Positions 1-8,160 of a stretch of DNA of 64,000 bases are shown here, piece after piece; the first letter of the stretch is position 1; every line of letters starts with the position of its first letter. The stretch is from G963556115 sp963677015 (lineage in GTDB: Bacteria; Planctomycetota; SZUA-567): assembly GCA_963677015.1 (NCBI GenBank), contig OY781533.1, forward strand, positions 3,596,001 to 3,660,000. The letters run 5' to 3'. Under the pieces are notes generated by a model. That model searched no databases. It saw only the letters and a program-made list of their open reading frames with translations, and was not told the origin of the DNA. Made by a program: the position numbers and the translations under genes.

Positions 1-130
1 CTTTATCAAAAGCATACTCAAGAAGTTCTGCAGACTTTACTATCGATTCATTTTCAACATCAAATCTCATTCCGCCGAATCCGACAGCCGAGACCATACA
101 CCCGGTAGTACCATATTCGCTATACTGCAT
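1..130 (-). CDS. Aldo/keto reductase, N-terminal fragment
   Basis: The first 43 residues of a protein that runs off the left edge. The N-terminus reads as a short polar strand followed by VSAVGFGGMRF, the typical opening of the aldo/keto reductase barrel (NADPH-linked carbonyl reduction, cytoplasmic). The start ATG (128-130) is chosen because an AGGAG ribosome binding site lies just upstream and an earlier overlapping ATG is closed by a stop after four codons. Family assignment rests on a short stretch, so the substrate class and the presence of an iron-sulfur C-terminal domain cannot be judged. Confidence 0.7.
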   Translation of the reverse strand, partial: MQYSEYGTTGCMVSAVGFGGMRFDVENESIVKSAELLEYAFDK

Positions 131-304
131 GCATTTCTCCTCTAACCTGCTCCTCAGGCCATGTTATGATGTTAGACATCACAAACAGATAAAATTATAT
201 CGATTTGATTTTATTTTTAAAGCCATAAAGTATTTTTTTACTTTATAAATTATACAAAACCGGATTTTTAATACCATTAACATCTAAAATATTTTAAAAC
301 CCTG
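131..304. other. Gap without a gene
   Basis: This 174-base AT-rich gap separates the end of the DUF3857 gene from the aldo/keto reductase start. It holds an 8-pair AT-only inverted repeat (225-246) which might end transcription weakly. No promoter could be fixed. Confidence 0.4.
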
Positions 305-3300
305 TTATTTTGAGACAAACAGCCATTCACGTGAACGCGCCATGATAGTATTTATATCAGCTCTGAACTGCCCGTATTCTTGCTGGGTTATTGTGCTTTC
401 CTTGAGTATCAGGCGTGAAGATATCCTGGCTCCGGTAGGAGTCCGCTCAAATTTTCTGATATAGGCTATTGCCGGACTGTCAATAGCAACATCCGGCAGA
501 TCCGACATAATCTGCAGATCGTCTTTGAGCTCAATATCAACAACAGTCTCGAAAATCTGTGGTGATCCGAGAACTAAATCATACCGGCGTTCCTTAAGAA
601 TAGCAATATTCGCTATATTGATTGGAAATACCCAAGGCAGAATTTTAAGTGCAGCAGCATCCTGAAGTGCGAGTTTTCTGATATCCAGAGCATAATCAAA
701 CCAGGCCGCCGGAGCAGCATCAGCTACCTTATAATTAAGACCGGTTATCTGAACTCCAGCAAAGCGCTGATTAAAGAATCCTTTAAGCATACTGAAAAAA
801 GCATCCGGTTTTTCCAGCGATCTGGTTATACCAATATAACTTCTCCCTTTATAGAGCTCGCGACCGGATACACTGCCACTGCCGTCAGCATGAAGAACAA
901 TTTTAGCGTTTGATATCTGCATCTCCTGTTCAGGATCAAATCCCGGTATTTGCAGCAACTCCCCTCCGGACCTAATAATAAGCGACTCTGTTCCTCTATC
1001 CATTGCCGGAATCATACCCAGAAGATAAAAATCGGTCGTTCCGTCCAGCCAATACTCTTTTTCATCTTTATTCTTAGCCGGAACATAGGCAATAGAATGA
1101 TTAAAAAGTTCAGGACTGGGCAATTTACTGAGCAGCGCCCCGAGATTCCGCGCTCTGACCAGAGTAGGGTACGCTTCTATCCCCACTTCCTCCAGCATCG
1201 CCGCCAATAATACCGCCGTATCTTTACAGTCTCCATACCCGGCGCGGAAAGTTCTTTCCGCCTTATGCGGAGTATAGCCGAATTTACCGTATGCTATTGA
1301 TACATACCGTATATTTCTAGTAACATAATTATAAATTGCTGCAATCTTCTGATCTCTGGTCTCGGCTCCCTGTACTATCTCATGCACCTTGTTGCGTATA
1401 TCATCCGGTAGAGCTAAAGCCGGAGCAAATAACCCATCCGCCCAGTGTGCAAGATCTTTCCAGTTTTTGAAGGTACTTACCGCAATAAAAGGCTTGATAT
1501 CCTCGAGTGGCGGCATAAGCGGTTCAGGTTCCACACCGGCTATATTATCCAGCTCAACCCTTATCTTGGTCATCCGGTCATTCAAGCTGGTCTTCTGAAC
1601 CTTTTTATCAAGACCTTTGATATAAGCTTCCGCCTCCATAGTTGTCGGTATATCAACAGTGTACAGGAATTTAATTGTCGGCTCCACTTCACCTATATAC
1701 TGAATATCGGAGAACTCGTCATGATAAAAATTCGCAGCCGTATCCTCGATAGTATACATAATGTCAACAATTGAACCTTCTTTGACATTTGCCAGCTTTA
1801 TATTTCTGACCTGCGCCGAATCATATATGCCGGTAGCGCCGACATTACTGCTATACATTCCGTCTTCAATAACCGGGTTCTCACTAACCTCACCATTAGG
1901 CTGAATCACCCGCGCATGCTTGAGGTCAACCTTCTGCCGGCTGCTGTCATAAAAGATGCTCTCCAGTGATACCGTCGGCACCGCGGAATCACGCAGCACT
2001 TTGATAACCTTACGCACCATTCTTTTCTGAGTACCATTATCAGCAACCGTTATATAATTCTGATCAAGAAGCCGAATCCGGTCATACTGTGGAAAATCTT
2101 CAGCCGTAATATTTTTCCCTGCCAAAACGGCATAGTCTACTGTATCCGCAGCATAAAAATCTTTTTCTTTACTGGCGATTTCATCCACCAGCGCCGTCAA
2201 ATCAGGATTATCCTTCTGCAAAGACAGAGCTTCACGAAGATACTTCACACCCTCCTGCTCCTGTCCCATCCGCAACAATATCCGCCCGGCATTTTCCCGC
2301 AAAAACGGACTTTGCGGCATCCAGCGCAGACCGCTTAGAAGCTTATCCAAAGCTCCGGCGTAATCTCCCATCGCCACACAGCAAGCCGCATAAGAATCCC
2401 AGTCCGCCTCGGCATAAACATTCAACCTCAGAATATCCGCATAGATTTCTTTAGCCTCAGAAAAACGCCCTGCCTTATATAACCAGCCGCCAAGTGCTTC
2501 TGCCAGATCAACATCAAATACCCGCTCACTTCCGGCATAAAGAATTTTTATTGCCTCAGTCAGTGATGGTGTATTCGCTGCTTCTCTGGAGTAAATCCAA
2601 CCCTGACCATAATTATAGTTCAAAGCTTGTTTATAATAATTTTTAGCCTCCGGTGCCCAGCCATTTCTTTCGGCGATACTCCCAAGAATATTATAGATAC
2701 TGAAACTCCAGCCGCTATCTGCGGCGATCGTTCTGGCAATCCTCGCAGCCTTATTATAAAATCCTCCTTTAACCGCCAGCTGCATCAGCCCTTCTCTGGC
2801 ACTTATTTCTTCCGGACTTATCGCCGCCGCTTTTTGAAGCATCTTCCGCCGATAATTATCCCCCTGTTGCACATAAGCGGCAGAGTTCAAGAATAATGGG
2901 CAATTGGGATAATCAGCAGCCAGCTTCATAGCATAGTTTTTTTCACGCTCACGTTCAGTACTGTCAAAGCCATAATGATTTATGAGATAACCCATATTCA
3001 TCGCCGCCAGGGCATAATTATAATCTTTATCCTTATCATCCTGAACCGCATCAACCGCGTCCTCAAATTCCGAGATAGCGCCCCACATGAACCCGGCCGT
3101 TCCCCAGGAGTCCCCCTGCTTGATGGCAGGCATAGCAGCAGCTCCACTTATCTTATTTCCAGAACTGTTATAAGCCTCCGCCAGTTCAGGAGCTACTCCG
3201 ACCTCAAGTTTACCGGCACTTTGAGAAACAAGCAATGCAGATCCTGACGCTCCTAACTGCCCCACCGCCAACGGAATTACCTGCAAACGTATCTTCGACA

Positions 3301-4228
3301 AAGGGCTGTTGCCCGATGCAAGCTTGAAAAATAACTGATTCACTCCAGCCTCAAGCTCAACCTCAATAAGCCGTTGTAACGCTGAATTGTTATTGACATA
3401 AGCGGTATCCACATATTTCAATTCACCATTTAGCCACATTGCCGAAGCACCGGACTGCTCAATGGCCAGGGTAGCCTTACATTTATATTCCGACTTTATA
3501 TAGCATAGAGTGTAGCCAATTGTCTCTTCACCGGGATAAAGAGCCATACCCAGATTAATAGTTCCGTCTACAGGAACAGCAATCCGCTGCCAGTTCAGAT
3601 TTCGTCCCTGTCCCGGCCACTGCGCAGTAAGATCAAGATCATTAAGCCCTTCTTCCACTTTTGCCGTCTGCAAAAATTCCTGCTGATTACGATTACTGAA
3701 AGGACCTAGTACCAGCCACTGACCAAGATAGTTTCTACCACTGTAAATTTTATCCGCCCCGGTAATATCCCGTTTCGCACGCAATAACTTCGCATACAAC
3801 TCGCTGAGCAGAGCCTCCTCTATCCAGCTGCGTTCCGGATTCATAAGGCGTTTCTTGATTACCTCACAAAGATTTTCGGTAACAGGCAGATGATCCATAA
3901 CCGCTTCCAGATCAGCCAGAGCCGGCTCACACCATTTATCCCATTTACAGACAGCAAAAGCTGCAGTAAGTATCTCTGCAGCCTCTTTATAATGACCGAT
4001 CTGTATCAATAACTGTGAGTAAGAGCTTGCAGCCTTCATACTTTCCGGATCAGCATTATAAGCTTTTTTAAATAACTCCAAAGCATCTCCGGTGTTACCG
4101 GTATGAATATATTCATTCCATCCCGCCTGCAATTCTTGCGGTTCTGCCGCTATAATATAATGAATATTCAACAAGAATAATACAACAGCTATAGCATAAG
4201 CCATAGAATGGATTTTTTTACTTGGCAT
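305..4228 (-). CDS. Exported TPR / DUF3857 / transglutaminase-like protein
   Basis: A 1307-residue secreted or periplasmic protein of unknown function. A signal peptide (about residues 1-28, ending near IIAAEP) is followed by TPR-like helical repeats, a jelly-roll-like segment with GQWLVLGPFSN, more TPRs, a DUF3857 domain (roughly 730-900) and a transglutaminase-like cysteine-protease fold. The catalytic triad looks intact: Cys about 1001 in GYGDCKD, His in FNHSIAYV and Asp in YWLDGT. The start at 4228 is preferred over upstream in-frame codons because GAGGAG lies 6 bases before it and the signal peptide begins there. The family is common in Bacteroidota and PVC bacteria. Its substrate is unknown. 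A paralogue lies at 16975-20841. Confidence 0.85.
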   Translation of the reverse strand: MPSKKIHSMAYAIAVVLFLLNIHYIIAAEPQELQAGWNEYIHTGNTGDALELFKKAYNADPESMKAASSYSQLLIQIGHYKEAAEILTAAFAVCKWDKWCEPALADLEAVMDHLPVTENLCEVIKKRLMNPERSWIEEALLSELYAKLLRAKRDITGADKIYSGRNYLGQWLVLGPFSNRNQQEFLQTAKVEEGLNDLDLTAQWPGQGRNLNWQRIAVPVDGTINLGMALYPGEETIGYTLCYIKSEYKCKATLAIEQSGASAMWLNGELKYVDTAYVNNNSALQRLIEVELEAGVNQLFFKLASGNSPLSKIRLQVIPLAVGQLGASGSALLVSQSAGKLEVGVAPELAEAYNSSGNKISGAAAMPAIKQGDSWGTAGFMWGAISEFEDAVDAVQDDKDKDYNYALAAMNMGYLINHYGFDSTEREREKNYAMKLAADYPNCPLFLNSAAYVQQGDNYRRKMLQKAAAISPEEISAREGLMQLAVKGGFYNKAARIARTIAADSGWSFSIYNILGSIAERNGWAPEAKNYYKQALNYNYGQGWIYSREAANTPSLTEAIKILYAGSERVFDVDLAEALGGWLYKAGRFSEAKEIYADILRLNVYAEADWDSYAACCVAMGDYAGALDKLLSGLRWMPQSPFLRENAGRILLRMGQEQEGVKYLREALSLQKDNPDLTALVDEIASKEKDFYAADTVDYAVLAGKNITAEDFPQYDRIRLLDQNYITVADNGTQKRMVRKVIKVLRDSAVPTVSLESIFYDSSRQKVDLKHARVIQPNGEVSENPVIEDGMYSSNVGATGIYDSAQVRNIKLANVKEGSIVDIMYTIEDTAANFYHDEFSDIQYIGEVEPTIKFLYTVDIPTTMEAEAYIKGLDKKVQKTSLNDRMTKIRVELDNIAGVEPEPLMPPLEDIKPFIAVSTFKNWKDLAHWADGLFAPALALPDDIRNKVHEIVQGAETRDQKIAAIYNYVTRNIRYVSIAYGKFGYTPHKAERTFRAGYGDCKDTAVLLAAMLEEVGIEAYPTLVRARNLGALLSKLPSPELFNHSIAYVPAKNKDEKEYWLDGTTDFYLLGMIPAMDRGTESLIIRSGGELLQIPGFDPEQEMQISNAKIVLHADGSGSVSGRELYKGRSYIGITRSLEKPDAFFSMLKGFFNQRFAGVQITGLNYKVADAAPAAWFDYALDIRKLALQDAAALKILPWVFPINIANIAILKERRYDLVLGSPQIFETVVDIELKDDLQIMSDLPDVAIDSPAIAYIRKFERTPTGARISSRLILKESTITQQEYGQFRADINTIMARSREWLFVSK

Positions 4229-4400
4229 AACGCTCCTCAATCTCTGATACCTCATAAAACAACATATCAGAAAAGACACAGTCAATCTTTACCGAATTTA
4301 TTAATATATTATGCTGTTAATTGAATTTTACGGAAATACTTTTTTCAGTTATTGCTTTTTTTTACTCTTTGTAGTATTTACTGCCGTAATTTTTGATCTG

Positions 4401-4450
4401 TAAATAATATATAACCTCTTATTTGTCAACACTTATAAATAAAAGGTTAT
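4401..4450 (-). promoter_or_regulatory. Promoter with overlapping inverted repeat (putative operator)
   Basis: On the minus strand a consensus -35 TTGACA (4424-4429) is followed after 17 bases by TATTTA (4401-4406), giving a start near 4394 and a leader of about 165 bases for the DUF3857 gene. A near-perfect inverted repeat (arms 4411-4424 and 4437-4450, 13 of 14 pairs, 12-base gap) straddles the -35 box and reaches into the spacer. This geometry suits a repressor operator. No candidate regulator is adjacent, so its identity is open. Confidence 0.45.
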
Positions 4451-4460
4451 AATAATGGGA

Positions 4461-4522
4461 AACCCCCGGATTTCCGGGGGTCGGGGGGGGAAAAGGAGAC
4501 GAATGGGGGGGGGATCCGTCTC
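4461..4522. repeat. Two hairpins with long poly-G runs
   Basis: An AT-rich intergenic region is interrupted by a GC-rich block. Hairpin 1 (4462-4481) pairs ACCCCCGG with CCGGGGGT around a 4-base loop. It is followed by a run of eight G (4483-4490). Hairpin 2 (4496-4522) pairs GAGACG with CGTCTC around a loop carrying nine G (4505-4513). On the plus strand the G tracts could form a quadruplex. On the minus strand they would lie at the very 5' end of a transcript from the promoter at 4534-4562. No function is known. Confidence 0.6.
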
Positions 4523-4533
4523 ACTCTATTGGT

Positions 4534-4562
4534 ATTCTACAACATTTTCCGAAAACATGCAA
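4534..4562 (-). promoter_or_regulatory. Putative sigma-70 promoter for a structured leader
   Basis: The minus strand carries TTGCAT (4557-4562), a 17-base spacer and TAGAAT (4534-4539). Transcription would begin near 4527 and immediately read through the C-rich hairpins towards the DUF3857 gene. The hexamer matches are good but the assignment is by eye only. Confidence 0.4.
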
Positions 4563-4630
4563 TAGTCAATATATTTTTTTTTAACTTTTTGTAAGTTTTT
4601 AGTTGCATTACGTACAATAATAATATACTT

Positions 4631-4664
4631 GAAATTACTGGCTTTTACAGGGTAATTTCCCTGT
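4631..4664 (+). promoter_or_regulatory. Mutually exclusive stems upstream of the DUF6485 gene
   Basis: Two stems compete for the same bases. GAAATTAC (4631-4638) can pair with GTAATTTC (4652-4659). ACAGGG (4647-4652) can pair with CCCTGT (4659-4664). They lie about 35 bases before the start codon of the small Cys-rich protein, in what should be its 5' leader; a weak promoter (TTGTAA, 18 bases, TACAAT, 4589-4618) sits upstream. The arrangement resembles a simple RNA switch but both stems are short. Confidence 0.3.
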
Positions 4665-4697
4665 TTTCACGTTAGACATACAATCAAAGGAGAGATC

Positions 4698-4838
4698 ATG
4701 AGTAGCTCAGAATGCCCAAACAAAGAAAAAAATCTCAAAAACTGTAACTGTGACAGCAATTGTTCAAATCGCGGCGTATGCTGTGAATGCGTTAAATATC
4801 ACAAAGACAATGGTGGCTTACCGGCCTGTCTACGTTAA
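4698..4838 (+). CDS. Small Cys-rich DUF6485-family protein
   Basis: A 46-residue protein with seven or more cysteines in the pattern ECPNKEKN, NCNCDSNC, GVCCECVKYH and LPAC. This matches my memory of the DUF6485 family of small cytosolic proteins (CxNKExNxxxCNC, CxRxGxCCECxxYH, LPAC). The spacing suggests one or two bound metal ions or an iron-sulfur site, but the role of the family is unknown. AGGAG lies 7 bases before the ATG and a strong terminator follows the stop, so it is a stand-alone gene. It is too short for most length filters. Confidence 0.8.
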   Translation: MSSSECPNKEKNLKNCNCDSNCSNRGVCCECVKYHKDNGGLPACLR

Positions 4839-4844
4839 TAAAAT

Positions 4845-4873
4845 AAAAGACACCTTTATCAGGTGTCTTTTTT
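4845..4873. terminator. Bidirectional intrinsic terminator
   Basis: The stem AAAAGACACC pairs with GGTGTCTTTT around a 7-base loop, with T-runs on both strands. It closes the DUF6485 gene on the plus strand and trpS on the minus strand. Confidence 0.85.
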
Positions 4874-4882
4874 AAAATATAT

Positions 4883-5947
4883 CTATCCTTTAGCCAGTCG
4901 TTTACGGCGATTTTCCGCTTTACGTGATATCGAATTCATTACTGAACGCAATCCCATCGCTTTCTTCATCTCACGTAATGTATCCACAAAATACTCCCTG
5001 ACCTTCATTGTTCCGTCAATTATAATCTGATCAATCATACCATTATCTTCAGCAATTTCAGCATACTTTACCCGCATCGGTTCCAGAAAATTATTAATCG
5101 CTTCAGCAAGTGCATCCTTAACTTCAACATCACCAATTCGCCCTTCGCGATATCGCGTCTTAAAATCCTCCACCTGCGCTTTATCAGGATTGAACACATC
5201 ATGATAGATAAAGACCGGGTTTCCTTCAACCGTTCCAGGAACATCAGCACTCACCCTCTTAGGATCGGTATACATCTTCTTAACCTTTTTCCGCACAGTA
5301 GCGGCATCATCAGAAAGATAAATACAATTTCCGATAGATTTACTCATCTTGGCATTACCGTCTGTTCCGACAAGTGTCGGTACGTCACCAATAAGCGGTT
5401 CAGGTTCCGGGAATACTTCACCATAAAGATTATTGAATCTTCTGGCAATTTCACGGGTCACTTCAACATGGCTCTCATTATCCTTGCCGACAGGAACAAG
5501 ATGGGCGCGTGGTCCAAGAATATCAGCCGCCTGCAAAACCGGATATCCAAGAAGCCCCAGCGGCATCTCCTCATCACTCATATTTGCAGCTTTGGCCATA
5601 TCCTTCAGCGAAGGCACACGCTGTAATCTGTTTACTGTTATCAGCATCTCAAAAATCAGATTAATTTCACACACTTCAGGTATTGCGGACTGCAGATAAA
5701 TATTAACCTTTTCCGGGTCAATTCCCGCAGCCAGATAATCCGCCACTACCGCTCTGGCATTATCCGCTATAGCGCTTATCGCTTCAGCACTGGGTTTTGT
5801 CGTCAGCATATGCAAATCCGCGATAATAAGATTGGTATCATAATCATGCTGCAGCTCCACACGTTTCTGCAAAGACCCTACATAGTGCCCCAGATGCAGT
5901 TTCCCGGTTGGTCTGTCACCGGTAAGAATTCGCTTAATTTCTGACAT
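4883..5947 (-). CDS. trpS: Tryptophanyl-tRNA synthetase
   Basis: A class I aminoacyl-tRNA synthetase that charges tRNA-Trp in the cytoplasm. The 354-residue length is normal for the family. The N-terminus ILTGDRPTGKLHLGHYVGSL holds the HIGH-type signature (HLGH) and AKMSKSIGN is the KMSKS loop. An in-frame ATG lies 9 codons upstream but has no ribosome binding site. The start at 5945-5947 puts the conserved ILTGDRPTG a few residues in, as usual, and has a weak AGAAAGAA upstream. It is the last gene of an operon with dprA and the lipoprotein gene, ending at the terminator 4845-4873. Confidence 0.95.
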   Translation of the reverse strand: MSEIKRILTGDRPTGKLHLGHYVGSLQKRVELQHDYDTNLIIADLHMLTTKPSAEAISAIADNARAVVADYLAAGIDPEKVNIYLQSAIPEVCEINLIFEMLITVNRLQRVPSLKDMAKAANMSDEEMPLGLLGYPVLQAADILGPRAHLVPVGKDNESHVEVTREIARRFNNLYGEVFPEPEPLIGDVPTLVGTDGNAKMSKSIGNCIYLSDDAATVRKKVKKMYTDPKRVSADVPGTVEGNPVFIYHDVFNPDKAQVEDFKTRYREGRIGDVEVKDALAEAINNFLEPMRVKYAEIAEDNGMIDQIIIDGTMKVREYFVDTLREMKKAMGLRSVMNSISRKAENRRKRLAKG

Positions 5948-5986
5948 TTCTATTCTTTCTATTCTCAAATACATTTACAATATAAT

Positions 5987-6964
5987 CTACTCTGATTGTA
6001 TAATCTTATACGCCCGAGAATAATAGTCAAGCTCCTCCTGCAGACCATTTTCGCTACAGAACTCAATCAGTTCAGAAAATCGCCGTGTAATATCCCCGCC
6101 GGTCGCAAACAAAATCTTACATAAACAGTCCGGGGAATAATGAAGCGGAGCGGCAGCGAACTCCTCCAGAGTTATACGGCCATTCATATTACAGCGGTAG
6201 ACAACACAATGCGGTAAAGACAGTATATGAGTCGCCTCATGCGAAGCCCCCTTGAGTGCCAGTGACAGAGAATTTCTTCCGCCATCCTTCAGGTAATACA
6301 GCGATATAACCCCTCGCCGCCCATAACGCAGAGTATCGCCATAAAGTTTATGAATTCCCTCCGCGCGAAATATATCATCGGTTGTCACAGCCAGCACACC
6401 CCAGGCGTCATCAGGCATACTCTTTTTCAATATTTCATCGGTAATATAAACTGAGCTTAACTGCTTATCTCCCTGAGCATTCTCACGTACAGCCGCAGGC
6501 GGAAAAAAATCATTCGAATTATTCATTACCTTTACAGGAGTCTGAAAATTAATCCTCAGATACTCCGCGATTTTACCAAGAACCCGTAAATCATCGGCGT
6601 TGAATTTCCCGATAGGCTTAATATACAATGTAGTCTTCTCATCAGTAACTATCGAAGGCATGGATAAAACATATTTCTGCGGTGACTGCTCGGTCTCATT
6701 CCAGAAATAACGCCACTCACCATGCTTTACCGGAGGCATCTTCACCGCCAGAGGAAGGAGTTTATCCGTCTTTTTCTCAATCATACCGATAAGCTGTAAT
6801 GAATTCTTAAAATAAGCGCTCTTATCACTTTTTGTCTCTGCGGATTTATCTGACTGCTCAACAGCAGACGAAATAATGCTATCCTCACTACAGCCAAAAA
6901 TGATCCCCGTAAATACTAGTACCAGCGCAAATGCACCTATGAAATTATACCTCAGCATATTCAT
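5987..6964 (-). CDS. Archaemetzincin-like (M54) lipoprotein
   Basis: A 325-residue predicted lipoprotein with signal and lipobox IIFGC near residue 25. Residues 242-260 carry a metzincin-type zinc site, HEATHILSLPHC, then Cys 258 and Met 260. This spacing (HExxHxxxxxHC-x4-C-x-M) is typical of archaemetzincins. The segment before it (WGVLAVTTDDIF, then RRGVISLYYL) also matches the family. Two differences stand out. The Gly of HExxHxxGxxH is Ser 249, and the downstream CPxC pair appears as SPDCLC (Cys 280 and 282), so the second zinc site may be altered. Archaemetzincins are usually cytoplasmic, so the lipid anchor is unusual. The ribosome binding site lies inside the dprA stop region (3-base gap), which suggests coupling. 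Confidence 0.75.
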   Translation of the reverse strand: MNMLRYNFIGAFALVLVFTGIIFGCSEDSIISSAVEQSDKSAETKSDKSAYFKNSLQLIGMIEKKTDKLLPLAVKMPPVKHGEWRYFWNETEQSPQKYVLSMPSIVTDEKTTLYIKPIGKFNADDLRVLGKIAEYLRINFQTPVKVMNNSNDFFPPAAVRENAQGDKQLSSVYITDEILKKSMPDDAWGVLAVTTDDIFRAEGIHKLYGDTLRYGRRGVISLYYLKDGGRNSLSLALKGASHEATHILSLPHCVVYRCNMNGRITLEEFAAAPLHYSPDCLCKILFATGGDITRRFSELIEFCSENGLQEELDYYSRAYKIIQSE

Positions 6965-6967
6965 AAA

Positions 6968-8104
6968 TCATATCTTCCTGTAAAATGCCCCGGGCTCACT
7001 ACTGACTAAACCCTGAAGTTCCAAGACCATAAGTGATGAAGAAACTTCAGCCGCACTGAGACTCAATTCCACACATAATTCATCAATATGCAGACTCTCC
7101 GTACCAAGTGCATTAAGAATTTTCGCCTCTTTATTATCCGCATTCTCAGCCGATTGCACTGAAAGCGGTTTATTCGCAACCGGTGTATTATTCAATGCAG
7201 TCATAACCTCTGGCAAAACATCCTGCTCAAGTTCGCCTATTTCAGCAAGAATATCCGCGGCAGAAGTAACCAGCACCGCACCATCACGAATCAGCTTATG
7301 GCAGCCGATACTCTGTTCCTGATCAACCATACCAGGAAGTGCAAATACCTCACGCCCCATCTCCTGCGCCTGTTTCGCAGTAATAAGAGCACCACTGCGC
7401 TGCGGTGCTTCTACTACCAGAATCCCGAGTGACATACCGGCAATTATTCTATTACGTCTGGGGAAAGTATTACGTGTTGGAGAGGAGTTCATAGGAAATT
7501 CACTGATAACGGCAGCCGTACCGGCAATCTCTGCCAGCAGATCCCGATTCTCAGGCGGATATACCTGCAGCAGACCGGAACCGATCACCGCGATTGTGCG
7601 ACCCCTGACTGAGAGCGCTCCGCGGTGAGCAAAGGTATCAACGCCACGCGCCAGTCCACTGATAACAGTAAAGCCCAACTGTGCCAGATCACGCCCGAAA
7701 CGCTCAGACTGCTCGCGACCATAACGACTGGCATGTCTGGTTCCGACAATTCCTATTGATTTAATATCCTGCGGTTTGAGATCACCTTTAACATACAGCA
7801 GATATGGCGGATCAGGAGTATACCGCAATGATTTAGGATATAAAGAATCATCGTAAGCAATAATTTTTACATTATTATCCGCTGCGAGACTGAGTTCCTC
7901 ACGCGGATCAACCTTACGGGCGTTAAGAACCGCCTGCAGTTGATTGCTTCTAAGACCTTTGACATTTCCAAGCTCTTCTTCTGTAGCTCCCAGAATACAA
8001 TCACTACTGCCAAAATGCTTTAACAATCTATTTACTGTCACCGAACCGATATCCCGGGTAAGGGTGAACCGGAGCAGATTTTCAATCTTTTCTAAATTTT
8101 TCAT
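6968..8104 (-). CDS. dprA: DNA processing protein DprA
   Basis: DprA binds incoming single-stranded DNA during natural transformation and loads RecA. The 378 residues comprise an N-terminal helical HhH-like region (1-60), the Rossmann-like core with GIVGTRHASRYG, SGLARGVDTFAH and RRNRIIAGMS (about 110-270), and a C-terminal winged helix (about 325-378). All segments are present at normal length. It heads an operon with the M54 lipoprotein and trpS. No other competence gene is in the window. Confidence 0.95.
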   Translation of the reverse strand: MKNLEKIENLLRFTLTRDIGSVTVNRLLKHFGSSDCILGATEEELGNVKGLRSNQLQAVLNARKVDPREELSLAADNNVKIIAYDDSLYPKSLRYTPDPPYLLYVKGDLKPQDIKSIGIVGTRHASRYGREQSERFGRDLAQLGFTVISGLARGVDTFAHRGALSVRGRTIAVIGSGLLQVYPPENRDLLAEIAGTAAVISEFPMNSSPTRNTFPRRNRIIAGMSLGILVVEAPQRSGALITAKQAQEMGREVFALPGMVDQEQSIGCHKLIRDGAVLVTSAADILAEIGELEQDVLPEVMTALNNTPVANKPLSVQSAENADNKEAKILNALGTESLHIDELCVELSLSAAEVSSSLMVLELQGLVSSEPGAFYRKI

Positions 8105-8160
8105 ATCTCAATACTATATAACTTTTATCACTTCCACAATTTAACAACCAGAATATCACA

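Noticed and set aside
225..246. AT-only inverted repeat as the terminator of the DUF3857 gene
   Set aside because: No GC pairs and too weak a stem to call.
4496..4522. Type IIS and BamHI-like sites in the poly-G hairpin as a cloning artefact
   Set aside because: The sites can arise by chance in an inverted repeat, and the flanks run on without a break; it cannot be decided from sequence alone.
5201..5626. Plus-strand frame of 141 codons inside trpS
   Set aside because: It lies wholly antisense to a secure gene and shows no family features; such frames recur across the window and are shadows.
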